The notes under the pieces are model-generated. The model had not been told where the DNA came from and ran no database searches. It saw only the letters and a list, made by a program, of their open reading frames with translations. Shown here piece by piece: positions 1 through 7,509 of a DNA stretch of 16,172 nucleotides. Numbering within the stretch: position 1 is the first letter of the stretch; the number at the start of each line of letters is the position of its first letter. The stretch comes from JACCVL01 sp038232655 (GTDB lineage: Bacteria > Actinomycetota > Actinomycetes > Propionibacteriales > Nocardioidaceae), in assembly GCA_038232655.1 (NCBI GenBank), contig JBBSNM010000063.1, positions 1 through 16,172 on the forward strand, in the 5' to 3' direction. A program made the position numbers and the translations under genes.

Positions 1-368
1 GACTTCGAGACGCCCTTCACCTTGATCGGCCCGAGCGTGACGTTCTCCCGCACGGTCTTGTGCGCGAACAGGTTGAACGCCTGGAAGACCATGCCGACCT
101 CGGAGCGCAGCATGGCCAGTCCCTTGCCCTCGGCCGGCAGCGTCTCGCCGTCAAGCCGGATCTCGCCGGAGTCGATGGGCTCGAGGCGGTTGATCGCCCG
201 GCACAGCGTCGACTTGCCCGACCCGGACGGGCCGATCACGACGACGACCTCACCGCGGTGGATGGTGAGGTCGATGTCTTGCAGAACGTGCAGGTCGCCG
301 AAGTGCTTGTCTATGTGGTCGATCTCGACGATCGGCTCGGTGTCCGGCACGCTGCTTGGCTCGGTCAT
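1..368 (-). CDS. gluA: Polar amino acid (glutamate-type) ABC transporter ATP-binding protein, partial
   Basis: The first 122 residues of an ABC ATPase are present; the gene runs off the left edge of the window. Such subunits sit on the cytoplasmic face of an importer and hydrolyse ATP to drive uptake of glutamate or related amino acids. Visible motifs are the Walker A loop GPSGSGKST (residues 46-54) and the Q-loop in MVFQAFNLF (Q96), followed by the HKTVRENV stretch common in GlnQ/GluA proteins. The signature motif and Walker B lie outside the window. The ATG at 366-368 follows a TAGTGT -10 box by 7 nt, which suggests a leaderless mRNA. The gene is divergent from miaB; in Corynebacterium gluABCD also lies near miaB and recA, which supports the gluA name. 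The family is certain, while the substrate is inferred from family and context. Confidence 0.85.
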   Translation of the reverse strand, partial: MTEPSSVPDTEPIVEIDHIDKHFGDLHVLQDIDLTIHRGEVVVVIGPSGSGKSTLCRAINRLEPIDSGEIRLDGETLPAEGKGLAMLRSEVGMVFQAFNLFAHKTVRENVTLGPIKVKGVSK

Positions 369-375
369 GGACCGG

Positions 376-381
376 ACACTA
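376..381 (-). promoter_or_regulatory. -10 box of the gluA-like gene
   Basis: TAGTGT reads on the minus strand and ends 7 nt before the ATG at 368. This is the spacing of an actinobacterial leaderless promoter. No clear -35 element is visible. Confidence 0.5.
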
Positions 382-459
382 GCGACTCGAGGCGCTGTTG
401 GGCACCCGCCCGGCCGAGCCGTTGCCGGACTGCAACATCCGTGCGGTTGCGGCGCGCCG

Positions 460-465
460 TAGTCT
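460..465 (+). promoter_or_regulatory. -10 box of miaB
   Basis: TAGTCT ends 9 nt before the miaB ATG at 475, so the transcript would have almost no leader. There is no Shine-Dalgarno sequence and no obvious -35 element. Confidence 0.45.
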
Positions 466-474
466 GGTCGGGCC

Positions 475-1962
475 ATGAGCCCCTCCGCCTCGCCTAGCGC
501 GCAGTCCCTCGAACCCCGCACGTACGAGGTCAAGACGTACGGCTGCCAGATGAACGTGCACGACTCCGAGCGGCTGTCCGGCCTGTTGGAGGCGGCCGGG
601 TATGCCCGAGCCGACGGCGGCGAGGCCGCCGATGTCGTGGTGTTCAACACCTGCGCGGTGCGCGAGAACGCCGACAACAAGCTGTACGGCAACCTCGGTC
701 ATCTGGCGCCGGTCAAGGCCGCCCGGCCCGGCATGCAGATCGCAGTCGGGGGCTGTCTGGCGCAGAAGGACCGCGCCGAGATCACCCGACGGGCGCCGTG
801 GGTGGACGTGGTGTTCGGCACCCACAACATCGGCTCGCTGCCGGTGCTGCTGGAGCGAGCGCGGGTGGCCGAGCAGGCGCAGGTGGAGATCCTCGAGTCG
901 CTCGAGGTGTTCCCGTCTACGCTGCCTACCCGGCGCGAGTCGGCCTACGCCGCCTGGGTGTCGGTCAGTGTGGGCTGCAACAACCGCTGCACGTTCTGCA
1001 TCGTGCCGCGCCTGCGTGGCACCGAGCGGGACCGCCGCCAGGCAGACGTGCTGGCCGAGGTCGAGGCGCTGGTCGCCGAGGGCGTCAGCGAGGTCACCCT
1101 GCTGGGGCAGAACGTCAACTCCTACGGCGTCGAGTTCGGTGACCGGCTGGCCTTCGGCAAGCTGCTGCGCGCCTGCGGTGAGGTCGACGGTCTGGAGCGG
1201 GTGCGCTTCACCTCGCCGCACCCGCGCGACTTCACCGACGACGTGATCGCGGCGATGGCCGAGACGCCGGCGGTGATGCCGAGCCTGCACATGCCGCTGC
1301 AGTCGGGGTCGGACGCGGTGCTGCGGGCGATGCGACGCTCGTACCGGCGCGAGCGCTACCTCGGGATCATCGAGCGGGTGCGCGCCGCCATGCCGGCCGC
1401 CGCGATCACCACCGACATCATCGTCGGCTTCCCGGGCGAGACCGAGGCCGACTTCCACGCCACGCTGGAGGTGGTGCGCGCGGCCCGCTTCGCCGGTGCC
1501 TTCACCTTCCAGTACTCGATGCGCCCCGGCACCCCTGCGGCCTCGATGCCCGACCAGCTGCCCAAGCAGGTCGTGCAGGAGCGCTTCGAGCGCCTGGTCG
1601 CCGTTGCCGACGAGGTCGCCTGGGCCGAGAACCGCGTCCAGGTCGGTCGCCGGGTCGAGCTGCTAGTCGCCGAGGGGGAGGGGCGCAAGGACGGGGCCAC
1701 CCACCGGATGAGCGGGCGGGCCCGTGACAACCGGCTGGTGCACTTCAGCCCGGGTGCAGGTGACCCGCCGCGGCCGGGTGATCTCGTCGAAGTCGACGTG
1801 ACGTATGCGGCGCCGCACCACCTGGTTGGCGACTCCCCGCTGCGCTCGCTGCGCCGTACCCGCTCCGGCGACGCCTGGCAGGGGCGTAGGGAGGGAGCGG
1901 CGGCCGCCTCGCCCGCCGCGGTCGCGCTGGGAATGCCCACCGTTGGGCCGCCGCCGGTCTGA
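475..1962 (+). CDS. miaB: tRNA-2-methylthio-N6-dimethylallyladenosine synthase MiaB
   Basis: MiaB is a cytoplasmic radical-SAM enzyme that converts i6A37 of tRNAs reading UNN codons to ms2i6A37, acting after MiaA. The 495-residue protein has the family layout. The N-terminal UPF0004 domain carries the three auxiliary-cluster cysteines C24 (TYGCQMN), C60 (FNTCAVREN) and C94 (GGCLAQ). The radical-SAM domain carries the CxxxCxxC motif at C168, C172 and C175 (GCNNRCTFC). A C-terminal TRAM domain spans about residues 385-455. The last 40 or so residues are a low-complexity tail rich in Arg, Ala and Pro. The chosen ATG gives a short 17-residue lead before TYEVKTYGCQMN and lies just after a TAGTCT box. 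It is divergent from the gluA-like gene; miaA follows on the same strand about 2 kb away, separated by accessory DNA, so the two are probably not cotranscribed. Confidence 0.95.
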   Translation: MSPSASPSAQSLEPRTYEVKTYGCQMNVHDSERLSGLLEAAGYARADGGEAADVVVFNTCAVRENADNKLYGNLGHLAPVKAARPGMQIAVGGCLAQKDRAEITRRAPWVDVVFGTHNIGSLPVLLERARVAEQAQVEILESLEVFPSTLPTRRESAYAAWVSVSVGCNNRCTFCIVPRLRGTERDRRQADVLAEVEALVAEGVSEVTLLGQNVNSYGVEFGDRLAFGKLLRACGEVDGLERVRFTSPHPRDFTDDVIAAMAETPAVMPSLHMPLQSGSDAVLRAMRRSYRRERYLGIIERVRAAMPAAAITTDIIVGFPGETEADFHATLEVVRAARFAGAFTFQYSMRPGTPAASMPDQLPKQVVQERFERLVAVADEVAWAENRVQVGRRVELLVAEGEGRKDGATHRMSGRARDNRLVHFSPGAGDPPRPGDLVEVDVTYAAPHHLVGDSPLRSLRRTRSGDAWQGRREGAAAASPAAVALGMPTVGPPPV

Positions 1963-2013
1963 CCTGCTGCCGGTCCGATCCACTCCGCCGGCGTGCAATC
2001 TGCTGCGCGCTGC

Positions 2014-2078
2014 CTGGCCGAGTGCGTCGTCCGCGGTCACCGGGCGGGCTGGTGGTGAACGTTTACGCCGCACTCGGT
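2014..2078 (+). repeat. 65-bp palindromic repeat, copy 1
   Basis: This copy differs from copy 3 (3186-3250) at only two of 65 positions. Its ends form an inverted repeat: CCGAGTGCG near the left end pairs with CGCACTCGG at the right end. An inner GTGAACGTTTACG segment is conserved in all three copies. It lies 51 bp after miaB and 78 bp before the broken DUF559-type gene. It does not look coding and resembles a REP-like or MITE-like element. Confidence 0.8.
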
Positions 2079-2144
2079 GCCCGGTCTACGCGCCGGTCGG
2101 CGATCTTGGCTGTGGACAACTGACCCAGGTCGATGTTGATCGGC

Positions 2145-2150
2145 CAGACT
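2145..2150 (+). promoter_or_regulatory. Possible -10 box of the DUF559-type gene
   Basis: CAGACT ends 5 nt before the GTG at 2156 and would give a leaderless or near-leaderless mRNA. It is a poor match to TAnnnT, and the gene is broken, so it may no longer matter. Confidence 0.25.
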
Positions 2151-2155
2151 GCTAC

Positions 2156-3088
2156 GTGTCCGCTCCCACCGTCATCCCCGCGGCGCTGACCCAGCGCCCG
2201 TTTCGCCGCGCGGACGCGGCGGCGCTGGGCCTCACGCCGCAGATGCTCCGGGGCTAACGCTTCCGGCGGCTCTTTCGCGACGTCTACGTGTGGGCCGACA
2301 CCCCCGACTCCGCCGTCCTGCACTTTGACGCGGCGCGCCTGCTGTTGCCAGACCGTGCGGCGGCCAGCCACCACTTGGCCGCGCAGCTGTTCGAGGTGCC
2401 CGTACCCCGCCCAGATGCGATCCACTTGTGCGTTTCGATGCCGGCGCGCGAGTACGACATCGCCGGGCTGCGGGTGCATCGGGTCCGGCCCGAGACCCCG
2501 ATCCACGTGGTCGGCGGTCGGCGGGCCACGGCTCCCGTCACGACGTTCCTGCAGCTTGCCCAGGTTCTGAGCCTGGTTGACCTGGTCGTCGTCGGCGATG
2601 CGATGGTCCGGCTCGAGCTGGTACGAGGTGACCAGCTCGTCGACGGCGCGGCCGGGTGGCGGGGCCGCGGCGCTTTGCTGGCCCGCCGGGCTGCGGGTCT
2701 GGTACGTCCCCGGGTGGACTCGCCGATGGAGACCCGGCTGCGGCTGCTGCTCGTCCTGGCCGGGCTGCCGGAGCCGGAGACCAACCTGCCGGCACACGAC
2801 CCGTCCGGTCGGTGGCTGGCCAGGCCCGACCTGCGCTACGGCTGCCACCGGCTGGCTGTGGAGTACGACGGCAGGCACCACCGCGACCGTGCCGACCAGT
2901 GGCTCCGCGACCTGACCCGACGCGAGCGCCTCGAACGCGGCGGCTGGCGTGTCATCGTCGTTACCGCCGAGCAGATCCACTGCGACCCCGTCGGCGTCGC
3001 CATGCGGGTTGCGGGCGCGTTGCGCGAACGCGGCCTCGACGGCTGCCGGGTGCGGGTGACACCCCAGTGGCGGGCGCTCTTCCAGTGA
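2156..3088 (+). pseudogene. DUF559-type (PD-(D/E)XK-like) protein interrupted by an in-frame TAA
   Basis: One reading frame from the GTG at 2156 to the TGA at 3088 would encode about 310 residues but has a TAA at 2255-2257 (codon 34). The 33 residues before it (ending GLTPQMLRG) and those after it (RFRRLFRDVYVWADTP) join into the start typical of actinobacterial DUF559/AbiEi-type proteins, a small winged-helix-like segment followed by 'R..RGVYV'. The C-terminal half has the nuclease-like core. Numbered from the GTG at 2288, this comprises E148 (SPMETRLR), D181 (ARPDLRY) and E192/D194 (VEYDGRHH), resembling Vsr-like endonuclease sites. Translation could restart at GTG 2288 (266 residues), but this would lack the N-terminal segment. 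The role of this family is not established; links to DNA or toxin-antitoxin functions are inferred from domain resemblance. Repeats flank both sides, and the TGA abuts copy 2. Confidence 0.7.
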
Positions 3089-3090
3089 GG

Positions 3091-3155
3091 CTGGTCGAGT
3101 GCGGTGTTCGCGGTCACCGGGCGGGCTGGTGGTGAACGTTTACGCCGCACTCGGT
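3091..3155 (+). repeat. 65-bp palindromic repeat, copy 2
   Basis: It begins two bases after the stop codon of the broken DUF559-type gene. It differs from copy 3 at two adjacent positions (GT versus TC near position 14). The terminal inverted repeat CGAGTGCG/CGCACTCG is intact. It forms a tandem pair with copy 3 at a 95-bp period. Confidence 0.8.
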
Positions 3156-3185
3156 TTCGCGGTGGCCGGGTGGCGGCGCGGCAGG

Positions 3186-3250
3186 CTGGTCGAGTGCGTC
3201 GTTCGCGGTCACCGGGCGGGCTGGTGGTGAACGTTTACGCCGCACTCGGT
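3186..3250 (+). repeat. 65-bp palindromic repeat, copy 3
   Basis: It has the same orientation as copies 1 and 2. It lies between the DUF559-type gene and the convergent Nudix gene, whose stop is at 3315. The terminal 8-bp inverted repeat is intact, so copies 2 and 3 could fold as stem-loops at the 3' ends of both convergent transcripts. Confidence 0.8.
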
Positions 3251-3314
3251 TCGCGATGGCCGCAGGGGAGGCAGACTCGGTTGGTGGGGGCAGCGTGCCG
3301 CTGCGCTGGCGGGC

Positions 3315-3911
3315 TCAGAAGCCGGACGTGAGCACGGCGGGAACCCCGCCGGTCGGCACGCCGTGCACGGCCACCTGTTGCAACACGTCCAGCTCGTGCG
3401 GCACGCACGGAGCGTCCAACCCGCTCACCACCCGGCCCAGCGGCCACCACCGCCAGCCGGCGTTCTTGGCGGGCTCCATGACCAGCGGCTCGCCGACCCA
3501 CGACCGGGCCGCGAAGAACACGTCGGCCCGCTGCTCGATCGGTCCGCCACCCCGTACGGTGCGGTGCACGGTCGTCAGCGGCTGCAAGTCGGCGGCCCGC
3601 ACCGACACCCCGGTCTCCTCGCGTACCTCCCGCACGGCGGCCGTCACGACCGACTCGCCCGGCTCGACGTGCCCGGCCGGGAGCGCCCAGTGCCCGTCGC
3701 GGTAGCCGGTGCCCTGCCGTAGGTGCAGGAGCACCTCCGCCGCGTCCGGCGACGCCGCCCCCACCAGGTCCTCCGTCGCGTCGGGCGACGCCGCCCCCGG
3801 GTCCGGCGCCGCGTCGGCACCGGGCGGCGTCCGCAGCAGCAGCACGTACGCCGCCGCGACCAGGCGCACCCGAGTCGACAGGTCGTCGGTGTAGCGCTCC
3901 TCCTCGGCCAC
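3315..3911 (-). CDS. Nudix hydrolase domain protein
   Basis: This 198-residue protein has a complete Nudix box (GX5EX7REUXEEXGU) at residues 80-102, with REVREETG. Proteins with this motif hydrolyse nucleoside diphosphates linked to other groups using divalent metal; the substrate here cannot be told. The fold appears interrupted by a roughly 30-residue Pro/Ala/Asp-rich insert (about residues 29-58) holding the heptad GAASPDA twice (39-45 and 51-57). It falls between two predicted early strands (RVRLVAAAYVLLL and EVLLHLRQG). The start is the GTG at 3911, chosen because a TAGGGT -10 box lies 6 nt upstream and because VRLVAAAYVLLLR begins the domain soon after. The gene is divergent from miaA with only 28 bp between starts, and convergent with the broken DUF559-type gene. 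Confidence 0.88.
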   Translation of the reverse strand: MAEEERYTDDLSTRVRLVAAAYVLLLRTPPGADAAPDPGAASPDATEDLVGAASPDAAEVLLHLRQGTGYRDGHWALPAGHVEPGESVVTAAVREVREETGVSVRAADLQPLTTVHRTVRGGGPIEQRADVFFAARSWVGEPLVMEPAKNAGWRWWPLGRVVSGLDAPCVPHELDVLQQVAVHGVPTGGVPAVLTSGF

Positions 3912-3917
3912 ACCGGA

Positions 3918-3933
3918 ACCCTAGGGCTAGCGT
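3918..3933. promoter_or_regulatory. Divergent leaderless promoter pair, Nudix gene / miaA
   Basis: On the minus strand TAGGGT (3918-3923) ends 6 nt before the Nudix GTG. On the plus strand TAGCGT (3928-3933) ends 6 nt before the miaA ATG. Only 4 bp separate the two -10 boxes. Both transcripts would be leaderless, and the two RNA polymerase complexes could not bind at the same time. Confidence 0.55.
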
Positions 3934-3939
3934 CGGACG

Positions 3940-4893
3940 ATGCCGCTCGCCAACCATCGCACCGCCGGCGACCGTCCACCGTTGGTGGCGGTCGTCGGCC
4001 CGACCGCGGCCGGCAAGTCCGACCTGGCCGTCAGCCTCGCGCTGCAGCTGGGCGGCGAGGTGGTCAACGCCGACTCGATGCAGCTGTACCGCGGCATGGA
4101 CATCGGCACCGCCAAGCCCGCCGCCGATGAGCGCCGCGGGGTTCCACACCACCTGCTCGACGTCCTCGACGTCACCCAGCCGGCGACCGCCGCCGAATTC
4201 CAGGGGTGGGCCCGGGCGGCCATCGACGACTGCCGCGGCCGCGGCGTCACCCCGGTCCTGGTCGGCGGCTCCGCGCTGTACGTACGGGCGGTGCTCGACC
4301 GGTTCGACTTCCCCGGGACCGACCAGGCCCTGCGCACCGGCCTGGAGACCGAGCTCGCCGCGGTCGGCCCGGCGGCGATGCACGAGCGGCTGGCCGCGGC
4401 GGACCCGGCCGCAGCCAGTGCCATCCTGCCCGGCAACGGGCGGCGGATCGTGCGCGCGCTGGAGGTCGTCACCCTCACCGGCCGCCCGTACGCCGCCAGC
4501 CTGCCGCGGCACGAGTACTTCTACGACGCACCGGGCGACCGCACCGTCCAGGTCGGCCTCGACGTCTCACGCCCTACCCTCGACGAGCGGATCGGGGCGC
4601 GGGTGCAGCGCATGTGGGACCACGGGCTAGTCGACGAGGTACGCCGCCTGGAGGCACACGGATTGCGGCGCGGCCGCACCGCGAGCAGGGCCCTCGGCTA
4701 CGCGCAGGTGCTGCAGTTCCTTGCCGGCGATTGCACCGAGGCGGACGCGCAGCAGGCCACGGTGCGGGCGACCCGCCGCTTCGCCCGCCGGCAGGACAGC
4801 TGGTTCCGCAAGGACCCCCGCATCTGCTGGCTCCCGTACGACGTTGCGGATTTGTCCCGCCGCGGGGTCGCGGTTGTCGGCGCTCAGGAGTAG
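3940..4893 (+). CDS. miaA: tRNA dimethylallyltransferase MiaA
   Basis: MiaA transfers the dimethylallyl group of DMAPP to N6 of A37 in tRNAs that read UNN codons, providing the substrate for MiaB. The 317-residue length is normal. The P-loop GPTAAGKS is at residues 20-27. The conserved NADSMQLYRGMDIGTAKP segment follows at about 43-60, then HHLLDVLD and the VGGSALYVRAV motif. The C-terminal RRFARRQDSWFRKD segment is the usual family signature for tRNA binding. The ATG at 3940 is preceded by a TAGCGT -10 box at 6 nt and no Shine-Dalgarno, which suggests a leaderless transcript. ggt starts 49 bp downstream on the same strand and could be partly cotranscribed. Confidence 0.95.
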   Translation: MPLANHRTAGDRPPLVAVVGPTAAGKSDLAVSLALQLGGEVVNADSMQLYRGMDIGTAKPAADERRGVPHHLLDVLDVTQPATAAEFQGWARAAIDDCRGRGVTPVLVGGSALYVRAVLDRFDFPGTDQALRTGLETELAAVGPAAMHERLAAADPAAASAILPGNGRRIVRALEVVTLTGRPYAASLPRHEYFYDAPGDRTVQVGLDVSRPTLDERIGARVQRMWDHGLVDEVRRLEAHGLRRGRTASRALGYAQVLQFLAGDCTEADAQQATVRATRRFARRQDSWFRKDPRICWLPYDVADLSRRGVAVVGAQE

Positions 4894-4931
4894 GAATGTC
4901 ATGCCAAGTACGACATGCCCGTCTCGTCCCT

Positions 4932-4937
4932 GGAGGG
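4932..4937 (+). promoter_or_regulatory. Ribosome binding site of ggt
   Basis: GGAGGG lies 5 nt before the ATG at 4943. It is among the strongest Shine-Dalgarno sequences in the window. It decides the ggt start over longer in-frame extensions that overlap miaA. Confidence 0.75.
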
Positions 4938-4942
4938 TTCTG

Positions 4943-6829
4943 ATGCGTTGTTCCCGTCTCGCCGCAGGCGCCGTTGGTGCCGTCACCGCGTTCGCGGTCG
5001 CGGCGGTCCCGTCGGCTGGGGCCTTCGGCGCTGCCGTGCCGGGCGCGCCCGGCCAACCGACGGCAGGTGCGCTGAGCGCCGACGACCCCGACAACCCCCG
5101 CCTGGCTCCCGTCAAGGATCCCGTGGCGGTCGGGCGAGGCGGCGCGGTCTCGTCGGTGGACCCGGAGGCGACCAAGATCGGGTTGCGGGTGCTGCGGCGT
5201 GGCGGCACCGCCACCGACGCGGCGGTGGCGGTGGCGGCGGCGCTGGGCGTCACCGAGCCGTACAGTGCGGGCATCGGCGGCGGCGGCTTCCTGCTGCACT
5301 ACGACGCCTCCAGCGGCAAGGTGCACACCCTCGACGGGCGCGAGACCGCGCCGATGGACATGCCGCGGGACGCCTTCATCGACCCCGACACCGGCGAGCC
5401 GTACCCCTTCAGCCCCGACCTGGTCACCAGCGGCGTGTCCGTGGGTGTGCCGGGCACGGCCCTGCTCTGGGACAAGGCGCTGCGCCGCTGGGGGTCGCGC
5501 AGCCTGCAGCGCGCGCTGGCACCGGCGGCCCGGCTAGCCGATCGCGGCTTCATCGTCGACCGGACCTTCGCCTTGCAGACCGACGAGAACGCCGAGCGCT
5601 TCGGCGCCTTCGAGGCGAGCCGCGACCTGTTCTTGACCGATGGTGTGGCGCCGGCGGTCGGCAGCCGCTTCCTCAACCCTGAGCTGGCGCGCACCTACCG
5701 CAGGCTCGGACGGCTGGGCGTCGAGTGGCTGTACGAGGGTCGCCTCGGTCGCCAGGTCGTCCGCAACGTCCGCGATCCGCGCACCGTCGACGACACCGAC
5801 CTGCCCGTGCCGCCCGGCTTCATGCGGCGCTCCGACCTGCGCGACTACACCGCGCCGGCTCGCCAGCCCACCAAGGTCGACTACCTGGGCCTCGACGTCT
5901 ACGGCATGGCGCCGCCGAGCTCGGGCGGCTCAACGGTCGGTGAGTCGCTGAACATCCTCGAGCGGCTGCCGGTCAGCGAGCGCCGCCCCGTCACCAGCCT
6001 GCACCTCTACCTCGAGGCCACCGCTGCCGCCTTCGCCGACCGGGCGGCCAACCTCGGCGACAGCGACTTTGTCGACGTGCCGCTGCGCGAGCTGCTGTCC
6101 GACGGCTTCGCCGGTGAACGGGCGTGCACGATCGACGTCGACGAGGCAGCGCCCAAGCCGGTGGCCGAGGGGTCCCCGGACGGCGAGTACACGGTGTGCA
6201 AGCGGGCCAAGGCGGAACGTGCCCCGGTGGCCGACACCGAGGGACGGTCCACCACACACCTCAGCGTCGTCGACCGGTGGGGCGACGTGGTCTCCTACAC
6301 GCTGACGATCGAGCAGACCGGCGGCTCCGGCATCACCGTGCCCGGGCGCGGCTTCCTGCTCAACAACGAGCTGACCGACTTCAGCACCGTCTACGAGGCC
6401 GACGACCCCAACCGGATCCAGCCGGGCAAGCGGCCGCGCAGCTCGATGTCCCCGACGATCGTGCTGCGTGACGGCGAGCCATGGCTGGCGGTCGGCTCAC
6501 CCGGCGGCTCGACCATCATCACGACGGTGCTGCAGGTGCTGCTCAACCGCGTCGACCTCGGCATGAACCTGGTCGAGGCCGTGGAGGCGCCCCGGGCGAC
6601 CCAGCGCAACACCGGCTCGGTGGTGGCCGAGCAGGCGTTCATCGACCTGTACGGCGGCGACCTGGCCGACTTCGGGCACACCTTCGTCCCGGCAGGCGAC
6701 CCCGGCACGAGCGGGGCCGAGATCGGCGCCGTGGCCGCGATCGAGCTGCGCCGCAACGGGACGCTGGTGGCCGTCGCGGAGCCCGACCGTCGCGGCGGCG
6801 GGGACGCGGCCGTGGTGCGGCCCCGATGA
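4943..6829 (+). CDS. ggt: Gamma-glutamyltransferase, exported
   Basis: This Ntn-hydrolase cleaves gamma-glutamyl bonds and transfers the glutamyl group to amino acids or water. It matures by self-cleavage before a catalytic Thr. The 628-residue protein starts with a Sec-type signal peptide (about residues 1-27). It carries GRETAP (R133, equivalent to the glutamate-binding Arg) and STTHLSVVD with the predicted nucleophile T437 that starts the small subunit. It also has NNELTDF (474-480), SSMSP (500-504) and the GSPGGS oxyanion loop (518-523). A segment before the cleavage site holds two cysteines (C395 and C419) that could pair outside the cell. The HAD gene overlaps its stop by 4 bp (ATGA), indicating translational coupling. 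Most actinobacteria use mycothiol instead of glutathione, so the substrate is probably another gamma-glutamyl compound; that part is inference. Confidence 0.93.
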   Translation: MRCSRLAAGAVGAVTAFAVAAVPSAGAFGAAVPGAPGQPTAGALSADDPDNPRLAPVKDPVAVGRGGAVSSVDPEATKIGLRVLRRGGTATDAAVAVAAALGVTEPYSAGIGGGGFLLHYDASSGKVHTLDGRETAPMDMPRDAFIDPDTGEPYPFSPDLVTSGVSVGVPGTALLWDKALRRWGSRSLQRALAPAARLADRGFIVDRTFALQTDENAERFGAFEASRDLFLTDGVAPAVGSRFLNPELARTYRRLGRLGVEWLYEGRLGRQVVRNVRDPRTVDDTDLPVPPGFMRRSDLRDYTAPARQPTKVDYLGLDVYGMAPPSSGGSTVGESLNILERLPVSERRPVTSLHLYLEATAAAFADRAANLGDSDFVDVPLRELLSDGFAGERACTIDVDEAAPKPVAEGSPDGEYTVCKRAKAERAPVADTEGRSTTHLSVVDRWGDVVSYTLTIEQTGGSGITVPGRGFLLNNELTDFSTVYEADDPNRIQPGKRPRSSMSPTIVLRDGEPWLAVGSPGGSTIITTVLQVLLNRVDLGMNLVEAVEAPRATQRNTGSVVAEQAFIDLYGGDLADFGHTFVPAGDPGTSGAEIGAVAAIELRRNGTLVAVAEPDRRGGGDAAVVRPR

Positions 6830-7509
6830 GCGCCCCTTTGCCGGGTGTCTGCGTGCTCGACGTCAACGAGACCCTGTCCGACCTGTCCCCGCTGGATGAG
6901 CGGTTCAGCACCGTCGGGCTGGCCGGGCAGCGCGAGGCCTGGTTCGCCTCGGTGCTGCGTGACGGCTTCGCGCTGTCGATGGTCGGGCAGTCACCGGTGT
7001 TCGCCGCCGTGGCCGCCGCGGTGCTGCGTACGCGGCTGACGGCCGCCGGTGTCCGCGGTGACGCCGTCGACGACGCGGTGCAGCACGTGCTCGGTGGCTT
7101 CTCGGCGCTGCCCATGCACCCCGACGTGGCGCCGGGGCTGCGCCGGCTGCACGCCGCGGGTGTGCGCCTGGTGCCGCTCACCAACGGCGCCACCAAGATG
7201 TCGGACGCGTTGTTCGAGCGGGCCGACCTGCTGGCGCTGCTCGAGCACCGGCTGTCGGTCGAGGAGGTGGGGCCGTGGAAGCCGCACCCCGCCCCGTACG
7301 CGTACGCCTTGGAGCAGAGCGCGGTGTCAGCAGACGAGGCACTGATGGTGGCCGTGCACCCCTGGGACCTGCAGGGTGCGCACTCGATGGGGCTGCGCAC
7401 CGCCTGGCTCAGCCGCGGGCCGGGGGAGTGGCCGGGTTGCTTCGCCGAGCCGGAGCTGGTCGCGTCCGGTCTCGACGACCTGGCCGACCAGCTGCTCGGC
7501 GGCGACTGA
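6826..7509 (+). CDS. HAD-superfamily hydrolase, haloacid dehalogenase type II-like
   Basis: This 227-residue protein has all four HAD motifs: nucleophile D12 in LDVNET (T16), T119 in PLTNGA, K152 in WKPHPAPY, and D181 in VHPWDLQGA. The cap region (about residues 20-95) matches the type II haloacid dehalogenase layout. However, the S-x-N segment of well-studied L-2-haloacid dehalogenases (S175 and N177 in the Pseudomonas enzyme, as I recall it) is replaced by A-V-H-P before WD. Dehalogenase activity is therefore doubtful, and a phosphatase or other hydrolase role is possible. The start codon overlaps the ggt stop (ATGA), so the two genes are translationally coupled and probably expressed together. 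Confidence 0.85.
   Translation: MSAPLPGVCVLDVNETLSDLSPLDERFSTVGLAGQREAWFASVLRDGFALSMVGQSPVFAAVAAAVLRTRLTAAGVRGDAVDDAVQHVLGGFSALPMHPDVAPGLRRLHAAGVRLVPLTNGATKMSDALFERADLLALLEHRLSVEEVGPWKPHPAPYAYALEQSAVSADEALMVAVHPWDLQGAHSMGLRTAWLSRGPGEWPGCFAEPELVASGLDDLADQLLGGD

Noticed and set aside
379..1458. Long open frame antisense to miaB
   Set aside because: It is a shadow caused by high GC: it has no recognisable domain, and miaB is unmistakable on the other strand.
2111..2119. TGTGGACAA, a match to the actinobacterial DnaA box (reverse of TTGTCCACA)
   Set aside because: It is a single isolated match with no cluster, AT-rich region or dnaA/dnaN neighbours, so an origin is not supported.
2063..2980. 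Long minus-strand open frame opposite the DUF559-type gene
   Set aside because: Its composition is typical of a shadow frame, there is no domain, and the plus strand has coherent homology on both sides of the TAA.
4721..4942. In-frame upstream extension of ggt overlapping miaA
   Set aside because: The GGAGGG site and the signal peptide both point to the ATG at 4943. The extension is the miaA sequence in another frame.
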